Source: SCTM01 sp965279655 (GTDB lineage: Bacteria; Pseudomonadota; Alphaproteobacteria; Rhodospirillales; Rhodospirillaceae). Taken from it: DNA of 64,000 bases. The notes under the pieces were generated by a model. The model saw nothing but the letters and a program-made list of their open reading frames with translations. It searched no databases and was not told the origin of the DNA. Made by a program: the position numbers and the translations under genes. The stretch is taken from positions 2,232,001 to 2,296,000 of the forward strand of contig OZ257255.1 of NCBI GenBank assembly GCA_965279655.1, read 5' to 3'. Of the stretch, positions 9,512-18,160 are shown one piece after another; positions within the stretch are counted from its first letter, which is position 1; the number at the start of each line of letters is the position of its first letter.

Positions 9512-10906
9512 TTAGTGCCCGACGGATTCCGTCGGCAGGTCCAGGCCGCTTTGCTTGAGCTGGGCGGCGAGCTTTGCCTTGAGTTCCTCGAGCCGCGCGG
9601 GTGAATCGGCTTCGGCGCGGGCGACGAGCACGGCTTGCGTGTTAGACGCGCGCAGCAGCCACCAGCCGCCCTTCTCGTTCACGCGCACCCCGTCGGTGTC
9701 GGACACGTCCGCGCCGCTCTTGGCCAGGCGCGCCTTGACCTCGTCGATCACCGCGAACTTGCGGTCGTCGGCGCAGGGGAACCGCAGTTCCGGCGTGTTG
9801 ACCATCTTCGGCATGCGGTCGTAGCGCGCGGCGAGATCGTAATTCGCGTCGTGCGCCATGATGTCGAGGAGCCGCACGGCGGCGTACACCGCGTCGTCGA
9901 ATCCGTAATAGCGGTCGGCGAAGAAGATGTGGCCGCTCATCTCGCCGGCGAGCGGCGACTTGGTTTCCGCCATCTTGTTCTTGATGAGCGAGTGGCCGGT
10001 CTTCCACATCACCGGCTGGCCGCCCATGCGCTTCACTTCGTCGAACAGAGCCTGGCTGGCCTTCACGTCGGCGATGATCGGCGCGCCCGGATGCGTCTTC
10101 AAAACGTCTTCCGCCAGGATCTGCAGGATCTGATCGCCCCAGAGGATGCGGCCCTTGCCGTCGATGACGCCGATGCGGTCCGCGTCGCCGTCGAAGGCGA
10201 AACCGACGTCGGCCTTCTGCTTGGCGACTTCGGCCTGGAGCTGTACGAGGTTCTTCGGTTCCGTCGGGTCCGGATGGTGCGCGGGGAACGTGCCGTCGAT
10301 CACACCGTTGAGCACGGTGTGCTTGCCGGGCAGCAGCTTCACCAGTGCCTCGACGATTTCGCCGCCGGCGCCGTTGCCCGCATCCCACACCGCCGTGAGC
10401 GCGCGGGTGCCGGTGAAATCCTGGCGCAGGCGCGCGAGGTATTTGTCGAACGCCGGCGCGTCGGTCACCTTGCCGGTACCAGTTTCGACGTTGCCCTCAC
10501 CGGCTTCCCGGCCGAGCTTCTTGATGTCCTCGCCGAAGAACGGCTTCTTGGCGATCATCATCTTGAAGCCGTTGTGGGTCGGCGGATTGTGCGAGCCGGT
10601 GATCATCAAGCCGCCGTCGGCCTTTGAGTCGACCGTCGCGAAGTACAGCATCGGCGTCGGACCGCGGCCGACGCGTTCCACATTCACGCCGGTGGAAAGA
10701 AGACCCTTCACCACCGCCGCTTCCATCTCCGGCGAGCTGATGCGCCCGTCGTAGCCCACGCACACCCGCGTGCCGCCGTTACGGCGCACGGCGGAACCGA
10801 ACCCACGGCCTACGGCTTCCGCGTCCTTGGCGAACAGAGTGTCGCCGACGATGCCGCGGATGTCGTATTCGCGCAGGATGGACGGATGGAAGGTGTGCTT
10901 GGTCAT
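9512..10906 (-). CDS. Phosphomannomutase/phosphoglucomutase
   Basis: 464 residues, alpha-D-phosphohexomutase family. Motifs in order: the N-terminal REYDIRGIVG, the phosphoserine loop TGSHNPP (catalytic Ser105), the metal-binding loop DGDADR, the sugar-binding loop GEMSGH and the phosphate-binding loop RASNTQ. It interconverts hexose 6- and 1-phosphates and so feeds GDP-mannose and UDP-glucose synthesis; with galU and ugd at 18-20 kb it would supply precursors for surface polysaccharide. It resembles the bifunctional AlgC type by length and loop sequence; substrate preference (Man or Glc) cannot be settled here. Confidence 0.9.
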   Translation of the reverse strand: MTKHTFHPSILREYDIRGIVGDTLFAKDAEAVGRGFGSAVRRNGGTRVCVGYDGRISSPEMEAAVVKGLLSTGVNVERVGRGPTPMLYFATVDSKADGGLMITGSHNPPTHNGFKMMIAKKPFFGEDIKKLGREAGEGNVETGTGKVTDAPAFDKYLARLRQDFTGTRALTAVWDAGNGAGGEIVEALVKLLPGKHTVLNGVIDGTFPAHHPDPTEPKNLVQLQAEVAKQKADVGFAFDGDADRIGVIDGKGRILWGDQILQILAEDVLKTHPGAPIIADVKASQALFDEVKRMGGQPVMWKTGHSLIKNKMAETKSPLAGEMSGHIFFADRYYGFDDAVYAAVRLLDIMAHDANYDLAARYDRMPKMVNTPELRFPCADDRKFAVIDEVKARLAKSGADVSDTDGVRVNEKGGWWLLRASNTQAVLVARAEADSPARLEELKAKLAAQLKQSGLDLPTESVGH

Positions 10907-10942
10907 GGAACCCCGGGGGAATTGGGCCAGAAAGACATAGGC

Positions 10943-10971
10943 AAAAAAGAAGGGGGCTTATCGCCCAAGCC
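10943..10971 (-). terminator. Putative terminator of the MFS gene
   Basis: On the minus strand, GGCTT-GGGCGAT-AAGCC is followed by CCCTTCTTTTTT. The stem is only five pairs but the T-run is good. It lies between the MFS stop (11006) and the phosphohexomutase start (10906), suggesting these two same-strand genes are separate units. Confidence 0.45.
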
Positions 10972-11005
10972 GGGCCGAAAGGAAAGCCGCTACGCCTGAT
11001 GGTCG

Positions 11006-12361
11006 CTAATGCGCTGAGAGGGCTTTGGGTTCCCCTGCCGTCTCCCAGGTGACCGCGGCCAGACTGCGCCCGTACGCGGCTCGACCCCATAGCAGAAGTC
11101 CCACCCCGACCACCCCGGTCCCGAACACCAGGATCGCCAGGGACTGACCGATGGCCTTGGGGTCGTGGAAGACCGAGTCCGTGATCACACCCACCATGAG
11201 TGGGCCCATGCCTTGCGCGAACAGGCCGGTCAGGATGACGTAGAGCGAGACGACAAATCCGCGATGTTGATTCGGGGTAATCTCAGCCAATGCGGTGAGC
11301 GCGCCAACCGGCGCGAAGTTCGTGACCAGCGCCTTCAGCATGAACAGGCCGATCGCCAACGCCGGGATCGGCATCAGTGGCGCGAGGCCGCCGAAAATCG
11401 TGCAGCCGACCGCGCCTATGAGCACCAGCACCCACGCCGCGTCCTTGACGCCGCGGCTCTTCATCCAGTTAACGACATACCCGCTTGCGAATGCGCCAAT
11501 GACGCCGCAGGGACTTTGCAAAAGGGCGAGATACAATCCGGTCTTCGCCGGCGACCAGCCGAAGGTGCGCAGGAAATAGGTCGGCGCCCACTGCACCGTC
11601 GCATAGACCTCCAGGATGATGAGGGACGCGCCTACCATCAGGCAGATCAGCGTGACGCGGTTGGTGCGGAGGAAGTCCGACGTGCCCGCTGCCACGGTCT
11701 GCGCGGCGGAGGCGATGCCGCGGCGCACCGGCTCGCGCACCGTGAACGCGAATAGCGCCGTCGGCACGAGACCCAGCACCCCGAGAACAATGAACACCAC
11801 TTGCCAGGGCTGACGCTCCCCGAACAGCGGCAGATCGATGACCGGATAGCGCCCGAGCCAAGCGAGCAGCAGGCTGGCCATGAGATAGCTGATGATCCCC
11901 GCGAGCGCGGTGGCCATGGTGTAAAATCCAAAAGCCTTGGCGCGTTTCTCCGGCGGAAACCAATCGGCGATGAGGGAGGACGCGCAGGGGCTCAGCGTTG
12001 CCTCGCCCACGCCCACGCCCACGCGCGCGGCGAACAGGGGCCAAAAGGTGGTGGGCAGGCCGCAGGCGGCCGTCATCACGCTCCACACGGTCATGCCCAC
12101 GGAGAGAATGCGCTGGCGGTTCCAGCGATCCGCAAGCCAGCCCAGGGGAATGCCGAACACGGTGTAGAACAGGGCGAAGGCGATGCCCTGCAGCAGGCCC
12201 ATCTCGGTATCGGTGAGGTGCAGGCTCTTGATGATGTCGGGCGTGAGCATCCCGATCACGATGCGGTCGATGAAGGCGAAGATGTAGCCAATCGAGATGA
12301 CGGCCAGCGCGTACCAGGCATACGCCGGTTTCGGCCAATCCTGTTGGTCAGCGCCTCGCAT
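11006..12361 (-). CDS. MFS transporter, spinster-like family (paralogue 1)
   Basis: 451 residues, 12 predicted membrane segments. Conserved MFS loop A sequence GWLADRWNRQRIL after the second segment, ARVGVGVGEATLSPCASSLIADWFPPEKRAKA after the fourth. YAWYALAVISIGYIFAFIDRIVIGML at the start is typical of the spinster-like/MFS_1 carriers that are abundant in alphaproteobacterial catabolic clusters. Substrate unknown. A second protein with the same layout and many identical blocks lies at 16115-17467; they share the phrase FAFIDRI and ENPxxRG-like loops, so they are paralogues about 4 kb apart. Confidence 0.8.
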   Translation of the reverse strand: MRGADQQDWPKPAYAWYALAVISIGYIFAFIDRIVIGMLTPDIIKSLHLTDTEMGLLQGIAFALFYTVFGIPLGWLADRWNRQRILSVGMTVWSVMTAACGLPTTFWPLFAARVGVGVGEATLSPCASSLIADWFPPEKRAKAFGFYTMATALAGIISYLMASLLLAWLGRYPVIDLPLFGERQPWQVVFIVLGVLGLVPTALFAFTVREPVRRGIASAAQTVAAGTSDFLRTNRVTLICLMVGASLIILEVYATVQWAPTYFLRTFGWSPAKTGLYLALLQSPCGVIGAFASGYVVNWMKSRGVKDAAWVLVLIGAVGCTIFGGLAPLMPIPALAIGLFMLKALVTNFAPVGALTALAEITPNQHRGFVVSLYVILTGLFAQGMGPLMVGVITDSVFHDPKAIGQSLAILVFGTGVVGVGLLLWGRAAYGRSLAAVTWETAGEPKALSAH

Positions 12362-12476
12362 CGCCGTGCCCCCTGCCCCGTGCGGGCCAGATTAGCCGCT
12401 CGTCCGGACCGCGCTACGAATATCCGCGTGAGGCGTTGTATTGCGTCCACCTGTCGGGATTGCTACAGCGGTGCCC

Positions 12477-13055
12477 ATGATCGAACGTATGTACCGCTGG
12501 GTGCTCGGCCTCGCCGGGCGCAAGGACGCCGAAGCGGCCCTGGGCGTCGTCTCCTTCGCGGAGAGCTCGTTCTTTCCGATCCCGCCGGACCTGATGCTGA
12601 TCCCCATGGTGATCGCGCGGCCGGACCGCGCCTGGCGGATCGCGACCATCTGCACGGTGGCCTCGGTGCTGGGCGGCATACTCGGCTATTTCATCGGCGC
12701 GGTGCTGTACGACACCGTCGGCCAGTGGCTGATCGGCATCTACGGCCTGCAGGACAAAGCCGCCGAGTTCAACACGCTCTATGGCGAGTACGGGTTGTGG
12801 GTGATCCTGATCAAAGGGCTGACGCCGATCCCCTACAAGCTGGTGACCATCGTCAGCGGCATCGCCCACTTCAATCTGGCGATGTTCATCGCGGCGTCGG
12901 TCGTGACGCGCGGGCTTCGCTTCTTCATCGTCGCCGGCTTGCTGCGCCACTTCGGTCCGCCGATCCAGGCGTTCATCGAGAAGCGGCTGACGCTGGTGTT
13001 CCTGGTGATCCTGCTATTTGTCGTCGGCGGCTACGCGTCGCTGAAATATCTCTAG
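12477..13055 (+). CDS. DedA-like (YqaA/VTT domain) membrane protein
   Basis: 192 residues from the ATG at 12477. It shows the YqaA-type arrangement: FAESSFFPIPPDLMLIPMV near residue 30, a hydrophobic stretch with GGILGYFIGA, and KGLTPIPYKLVTIVSG, which matches the conserved re-entrant P-x-K motif of the VTT/DedA superfamily. Members act in membrane homeostasis and some flip lipids such as phosphatidylethanolamine or undecaprenyl phosphate; a specific role cannot be named. It diverges from the MFS gene and its stop codon overlaps the convergent sod gene by four bases. Confidence 0.82.
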   Translation: MIERMYRWVLGLAGRKDAEAALGVVSFAESSFFPIPPDLMLIPMVIARPDRAWRIATICTVASVLGGILGYFIGAVLYDTVGQWLIGIYGLQDKAAEFNTLYGEYGLWVILIKGLTPIPYKLVTIVSGIAHFNLAMFIAASVVTRGLRFFIVAGLLRHFGPPIQAFIEKRLTLVFLVILLFVVGGYASLKYL

Positions 13056-13738
13056 GCCGCGCGCCGCTGGGCGAATAGGCGATCCGCGTTCGCCCAGTTG
13101 ATCGCGCCCATGAAGGCGCTCACGTAGTCCGCCGCCTTCGCACCGAAATCCATGTGATAGGCGTGCTCGTACATGTCGAGCGCCAACAGCGGCTCGCCGC
13201 CCGCAATGGTCATGGTGTGATCGGCGGCCCAACTGTTCACGAGGCGTTTGTCGCGGGGACTGTAGGTAAGCAGGACCCACCCTGAGCCACCGCCCTCCGC
13301 CTTGCCCATCGCGGTGAACTCGGCCCGCCAGCGGTCGAGGCTGCCGAAGTCCCGCGAAATTGCCTCCGACAGGGCTTTGCCCGGCTGGTTGGGCTCGCCG
13401 AGGCTGGCGAAATGCACTTCATGCAGGAGCATGGAGTTCATGGCGATGAGTTCCTCGCGCTTGAGTCCGTTCACCGTGAACACCGGCGCCTTGTCGTAGT
13501 CGAGGGCGGCGATCTGCTCGCTGATCGCGTTCAAGCGCCTCACGGCGCCCATGTAGTTGTTCTCGTAGTGACTTGTGAGGATTTTCTCGGAGAAGCCCTT
13601 CACCTTCTTCGGATCGAAGGCCAGGGGCTTAGGGTCGTATTTCGGTGCCGGACGCGCGGACTGTGCCATCGCGGGAGCGGCCGTCAACGCGGCGGCGACG
13701 CCTGAGACTTTGAGCAAATCTCGCCGGGATGAATGCAT
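13052..13738 (-). CDS. Tat-exported Fe/Mn superoxide dismutase
   Basis: 228 residues from the ATG at 13738, which has a strong Shine-Dalgarno AGGAGG eight bases upstream. The N-terminus SSRRDLLKVSGVAAALTAAPAMAQ is a twin-arginine signal. Metal ligands can be matched: His in LTSHYENNY, His in LLHEVHFASL, and Asp/His in ALDMYEHAYHMDF. The normal His-His pair and the NHxFFW box of cytosolic enzymes are altered, so it belongs to a divergent branch. Role: dismutation of superoxide in the periplasm. Tat export implies metal loading in the cytoplasm before translocation. Most periplasmic dismutases of proteobacteria are Cu/Zn enzymes, so an exported Fe/Mn type is less usual. Confidence 0.85.
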   Translation of the reverse strand: MHSSRRDLLKVSGVAAALTAAPAMAQSARPAPKYDPKPLAFDPKKVKGFSEKILTSHYENNYMGAVRRLNAISEQIAALDYDKAPVFTVNGLKREELIAMNSMLLHEVHFASLGEPNQPGKALSEAISRDFGSLDRWRAEFTAMGKAEGGGSGWVLLTYSPRDKRLVNSWAADHTMTIAGGEPLLALDMYEHAYHMDFGAKAADYVSAFMGAINWANADRLFAQRRAA

Positions 13739-13843
13739 ATGTGCCTCCTGTCGTGGGATTGGACGAGCGTACCACGCACGCAGGCATTTCGAGCATTGGG
13801 ATACCGCAACGCCGGACCGCAAGCCCCGCGCAAGAAGGATGCG

Positions 13844-14074
13844 TCAGCAGCACCCGAAGCGACCGTTGCCGTAGCGCGCGTCCTGGCGGCTGCGGAAGAA
13901 AGCCTCGTAGCTCAGCACCGCCTCGTCCGGATGGGTCGCGGTGCGGTGGGACACATAGGCCTCGTAGTCGCCGATCCCGCAGGCCAGTCGCGCGGTACGG
14001 CCCGCCACGCGCCACGCGGCCTGCGCCCGCAGCACGATGTTGGAAACGCCGCTCTTGAGTTGGGCCTGGGTCAT
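13844..14074 (-). CDS. ybdD: YbdD/YjiX family small protein, partner of CstA
   Basis: 76 residues from the ATG at 14074. The family pattern is clear: GIGDYEAYVSHRTATHPDEAVLSYEAFFRSRQDARY, ending in cysteines (GCC). It overlaps the end of cstA by four bases (ATGA) and is translationally coupled. Small YbdD/YjiX proteins are encoded next to CstA/BtsT-type pyruvate transporters and are reported to be needed for their uptake activity. It is too short to be conspicuous in a gene scan but the motif is diagnostic. Confidence 0.88.
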   Translation of the reverse strand: MTQAQLKSGVSNIVLRAQAAWRVAGRTARLACGIGDYEAYVSHRTATHPDEAVLSYEAFFRSRQDARYGNGRFGCC

Positions 14075-16107
14075 GCGCGTGCCGGAGCCGATGCGGTTTC
14101 CGCGCTCGGCAGCTTGCCGATGATGGCGCGGATGCCCAGCACGACGATGGCGATCACCACGCCGGCGAACAGCGCGCACATGGACGCATCGACGATGTCG
14201 TTCACCAAGAGCTGCGACATCTGCCCCATGTCCTTCGCGGGCGCGACCAGCACGCCGTCGGCGATGCCTTTACGGATGATGTTCGCATGGGCGAGGAAGC
14301 TGATCTTCGGATCGGGATGCATCAGCTTCTGAAGCGCGGCCACCAGGGTGCAGATCAACAGCCAGCACAAGGGCACGACGGTGACGAGCACCGCCGGACG
14401 CATGCCCTTCTTACAGAACACCACAGTGGCCAGCGTGAGCGCGATCGCCGCGAGCATCTGGTTGGCGATGCCGAACAGCGGCCACAGGGTGTTGATGCCG
14501 CCAAGTGGGTCGACCACGCCCTGATAGAGGAAGTAGCCCCAGGCCGCGACGCAGATCGCCGTCGCCGCCACGTTACCGGCATAGGACTTGGTATTGGCAA
14601 GCTTGGGCGCGACGAGGCCGAACAAGTCCTGCGCCATGAAACGTGCCACGCGCGTGCCGGCGTCGAGCGCCGTAAGCACGAACAACGCCTCGAACAGGAT
14701 CGCGAAGTGGTACCAGAAGCCCATCAGCGCCTTGCCGCCGGCGAAGTCCGAGAGGATCGCCGCCATGCCGACTGCCAACGTCGGCGCGCCGCCGGTGCGT
14801 GAGAGGATCGTCGTCTCGCCGACGTCCTTGGCCATCTGCGTGAGCGCCTCCGGCGTGATGACGAAGCCCCACGATGAAATCACTTGAGCGGCCTGCTCGA
14901 CCGTGCCGCCGATCAGCGCGGGCGGGGCGTTCAGGGCGAAGTAGATGCCGGGCTCGAGCGTGCAGGCCGCCGCGATCGCCATGATGGCGACCATGGACTC
15001 AACTGCCATGCCGCCATACCCGATGAAGCGCGTGGCACTCTCCCGCTCCACCATCTTCGGCGTCGTCCCGGAGGACACCAACGAGTGGAAGCCGGACACG
15101 GCGCCGCAGGCGATGGTGATGAACAGGAACGGGAACAGGTTGCCCGCGAACACCGGACCGCTGCCGTCGATGAAGCGGCTGACCGGGGGCATCTTAAGCT
15201 CCGGCGCGACGATGACGATGCCGATCGCGAGCAAGATGATGGTGCCGATCTTGAGGAACGTGGAGAGGTAGTCGCGCGGCGCCAGCAGGAGCCACACCGG
15301 TAATACCGCGGCCACGAAGCCGTAAATCATCAGACCCCAGGCGAGCGCCGGCCCCTCGAAGGTAAACCGCGGCCCCCACACCGGATCGTTCGCGACGCCG
15401 GCCCCGGCCCAGAGCGCCAGCATCAGCAGCACGAAGCCGATGATCGACACTTCCCCGATCCGGCCCGGACGGATGAATCGCAGATACACGCCCATGAACA
15501 GGGCGATGGGAATCGTCATGGCGATGGCGAAGGTGCCCCACGGGCTGAGCGCAAGCGCCTTCACCACGATGAGCGCGAGCACCGCGAGCAGGATGATCAT
15601 GATCGCCAGCACGCCGACCAGCGCCACCACGCCGGCGGCGGCACCGAGTTCATCGCGGATCATCTGGCCGAGGCTTTTTCCGTCCCGGCGCACGGACATC
15701 ACCAGCACGACGAAGTCCTGCACGCAGCCGGCGAACACCGCGCCCACCAGGATCCAGATCGTGCCGGGCAGATAGCCCATCTGCGCGGCCAACACCGGAC
15801 CGATCAGCGGGCCCGCGCCGGCGATGGCGGCGAAGTGATGGCCGAACAGGATCGGCGTCGGGGTCGGCACGTAATCGAGCCCGTCCGGGTGACGCATGGC
15901 GGGCGTAGCCCGGCTGTCGTCGAGCCGCAGCAGGTTCTTGGCAATGTAGAGACTGTAGAACCGGTAGCCCAGCGCGTAGCTCGCGAGCGCGGCGGTCAGC
16001 AGCCAGATGGCGCTGACGGACTCACCGCGGCCGAGCGCGAGGAACCCGAACGCCACCGCTCCCGCGAGCGCGACCGCGATCCAGAGAACGACGTGTGTCG
16101 GTTTCAT
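14071..16107 (-). CDS. cstA: CstA, carbon-starvation protein / pyruvate transporter
   Basis: 678 residues from the ATG at 16107, about 16-18 hydrophobic segments. Diagnostic blocks: PTPTPILFGHHFAAIAGAGPLIGPVLAAQMGYLP near residue 80, GAVFAGCVQDFVVLVMSVRRDGKSL, and HSLVSSGTTPKMVERESATRFIGYGGM. It imports pyruvate (and in some species peptides) and is typically induced by carbon limitation through cAMP-CRP or a two-component system; no CRP site was found. It is followed by ybdD and sits between an MFS carrier and a superoxide dismutase gene. Confidence 0.93.
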   Translation of the reverse strand: MKPTHVVLWIAVALAGAVAFGFLALGRGESVSAIWLLTAALASYALGYRFYSLYIAKNLLRLDDSRATPAMRHPDGLDYVPTPTPILFGHHFAAIAGAGPLIGPVLAAQMGYLPGTIWILVGAVFAGCVQDFVVLVMSVRRDGKSLGQMIRDELGAAAGVVALVGVLAIMIILLAVLALIVVKALALSPWGTFAIAMTIPIALFMGVYLRFIRPGRIGEVSIIGFVLLMLALWAGAGVANDPVWGPRFTFEGPALAWGLMIYGFVAAVLPVWLLLAPRDYLSTFLKIGTIILLAIGIVIVAPELKMPPVSRFIDGSGPVFAGNLFPFLFITIACGAVSGFHSLVSSGTTPKMVERESATRFIGYGGMAVESMVAIMAIAAACTLEPGIYFALNAPPALIGGTVEQAAQVISSWGFVITPEALTQMAKDVGETTILSRTGGAPTLAVGMAAILSDFAGGKALMGFWYHFAILFEALFVLTALDAGTRVARFMAQDLFGLVAPKLANTKSYAGNVAATAICVAAWGYFLYQGVVDPLGGINTLWPLFGIANQMLAAIALTLATVVFCKKGMRPAVLVTVVPLCWLLICTLVAALQKLMHPDPKISFLAHANIIRKGIADGVLVAPAKDMGQMSQLLVNDIVDASMCALFAGVVIAIVVLGIRAIIGKLPSAETASAPARA

Positions 16108-16114
16108 CCGTGCC

Positions 16115-17467
16115 TCATGCAGCTTTGGTGACATGCGCCGCGCGCGCCAGGCTCGCACGATAGGGCTTGCGGCCGTAGAAGAGCAGCAGAACACCGGGCA
16201 CGCCGGCGACGATGCTCACGAGCGCCATCGATTTGTCGATCGCCCCCTTGTCGGCGAACACCACGTCGGTGACGACGCCCACCGCAAGGGGACCTAGCCC
16301 GGCGGCTACGAGTCCGATGATCAGCATATAGATCGCGGTGATGATGCCGCGCATTTCGTTCGGCACGATCTCGGCGATCGCCGACAGGCCCCCGACAGAG
16401 GGGTAGTTCGCGAAGACGCCGGTGATGATGTAAACGAACAGCGCCAGTTCTGGCGTCGGCATCAACGGCGCAGCCGTGCCGCCAATCACGCAACCGGCGC
16501 ACCCCAGCGCGCAGGCATAGAACGTTCCGTCGACATAACCGCGATCCTTCAACCACGTCGCCAGCCAGCCGGAGGAGATCGCGCTGAAAATTCCGGCGAA
16601 CATGCCGTACACGCCGTAGGTGACGGAGAACTTTTCCGGCTGCCAGTCGTGAACGCGCACGAAGAAACTCGGCATCCACGCGACCCAGGCGTAAATGACG
16701 ATCAGAGTGAGCGCGATGCCGGCGTGATGACAGATCAGCGTCGCCTTGTTGGCCGACATGAAGGCGCCGATGTCCTTCGGCGAAGCCTTGGCCGTCGAAG
16801 TGGCGACTTCGCGGCGCGGCGGTTCCTTGACCGTGAAGGCGAGCATCAGCGCTGGAATCAGGCCCGGCAGCCCAACCAGAACGAACACGGCCTGCCACGG
16901 TTTCAAATGGCCAAGCACCGGAAGGTCAAGGCCGCCCCGCGCATTCAGCCATCCCAGAAGCGCGCCGCCGATGATGAAGGTGGCGCCAGTCCCCATGGCG
17001 GTGCCCATGACGTAGATGCCGAAAGCGCGCGAACGGGTGCGCGGCGGGAAGTAGTCAGCGATGAGCGAGGTGGCACAGGGATTGAGACATCCCTCGCCCA
17101 TGCCGACGCCCAGGCGCGCAAAGAACAAGACGCCGAAGCCCTTCGCGAGGCCACACAGCGCTGTCATGACGCTCCAGACCGACATGCCGATGGTGAGGAG
17201 CCATTTACGGTTCCAGCGATCCGTCAGCCAGCCCAGGGGGATGCCGAACAGCGTGTAGAACACACCGAAGGCGAGCCCCTGCAAAAGAGCGACCTGCGTG
17301 TCGCTGATGGCGAGGTCGGCCTGGATCGCCGGCGTCAGAACGCCGACGATGATCCGGTCGATGAAGGCGAACATGTACCCGAGGAAGATGACGAACACGA
17401 CGTACCAGGCGTACGCCGGTTTCGGGAACGCCGCTTCGGATGCGGATATGGTCGCAGAAGTCGTCAT
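16115..17467 (-). CDS. MFS transporter, spinster-like family (paralogue 2)
   Basis: 450 residues, 12 predicted segments, with GWLTDRWNRKWLL (loop A) and ARLGVGMGEGCLNPCATSLIADYFPPRTRSRAFGIY. It opens with PKPAYAWYVVFVIFLGYMFAFIDRIIVGVL, nearly the same as the MFS protein at 11006-12361. Substrate unknown. It ends seven bases before the cstA start on the same strand, so cstA and ybdD may be co-transcribed with it; that would link its substrate to the carbon-starvation response, an inference only. Confidence 0.8.
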   Translation of the reverse strand: MTTSATISASEAAFPKPAYAWYVVFVIFLGYMFAFIDRIIVGVLTPAIQADLAISDTQVALLQGLAFGVFYTLFGIPLGWLTDRWNRKWLLTIGMSVWSVMTALCGLAKGFGVLFFARLGVGMGEGCLNPCATSLIADYFPPRTRSRAFGIYVMGTAMGTGATFIIGGALLGWLNARGGLDLPVLGHLKPWQAVFVLVGLPGLIPALMLAFTVKEPPRREVATSTAKASPKDIGAFMSANKATLICHHAGIALTLIVIYAWVAWMPSFFVRVHDWQPEKFSVTYGVYGMFAGIFSAISSGWLATWLKDRGYVDGTFYACALGCAGCVIGGTAAPLMPTPELALFVYIITGVFANYPSVGGLSAIAEIVPNEMRGIITAIYMLIIGLVAAGLGPLAVGVVTDVVFADKGAIDKSMALVSIVAGVPGVLLLFYGRKPYRASLARAAHVTKAA

Positions 17468-17571
17468 GTAATCCCCTTCCCCAAGAGCATGACCACTCTA
17501 GCCAGAAATGAGGGGGGTGCGAGGGTCAATTCCCCGCGCGCCCGCGAGGTAAACCGACGTTTTGAGGGGAC

Positions 17572-18087
17572 TTAGGTGGCGCTGCGGATTTGCTGGTCCG
17601 CGCCGCCGAACACAACCCGGAATTTCTGGCGCATGGTCGCCGGGTTGCCGTTGATCGTGCCGGGGGTGAGACGCCAGGTCTTGGCTTCCTTGAGCGCGGC
17701 CTGATCCAGCAGATCATGACCGCTCGACGTGTCGAGCGACGCATCGATCACGCGGCCGTTCTCGGCGACCGTCAGCAGCATCGTCACGGTGCCGGTCTCG
17801 CCCAAGCGCCGCGAGGCCGGCGGGTACGCCGGCTGGGAGACAGGCCGCTTCGGATCGACCCGCGGTGGGACACGCTTCTCCGTCGCCGCGGGGACGGGCA
17901 TCACCATCGTCTTGGCGACGCGGGCTTCCTGTGCGCGGAAATTGAAGTCGGGTCCCTTGTCCGCCTGCTTCAGGTGCCACAGGGGCACCGCCGCCATGCA
18001 GATGAGCACCAGCACCGGCCCGAGAAGGCCGGAGCCGGGGCCGCTGGTGATCGGCGGAGCTTGGCTATCCTGCGCGTCGGTCGGCAT
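17572..18087 (-). CDS. TonB-family energy transducer
   Basis: 171 residues. One membrane segment (about 21-37), a short periplasmic linker rich in Pro, Arg and Lys (KRVPPRVDPKRPVSQPAYPP), then a TonB C-terminal domain: YPPASRRLGETGTVTMLLTVAENGRVIDASLDTSSG, LLDQAALKEAKTWRLTPG. The family pattern G-x-V-x-h-x-h-x-V-x-x-x-G-x-V is complete. TonB couples the proton gradient to outer-membrane receptors; no exbB, exbD or receptor gene is adjacent. The short linker would barely cross the periplasm. A near-symmetrical sequence GGACCCTG-CAATT-CAGGGCCC at 18107-18127 sits in its leader. Confidence 0.75.
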   Translation of the reverse strand: MPTDAQDSQAPPITSGPGSGLLGPVLVLICMAAVPLWHLKQADKGPDFNFRAQEARVAKTMVMPVPAATEKRVPPRVDPKRPVSQPAYPPASRRLGETGTVTMLLTVAENGRVIDASLDTSSGHDLLDQAALKEAKTWRLTPGTINGNPATMRQKFRVVFGGADQQIRSAT

Positions 18088-18160
18088 CGCAAGCCGCCCT
18101 TCTACGGACCCTGCAATTCAGGGCCCGTTAGGCTAAACCGACTGGGGTCCGGCAGCAATC

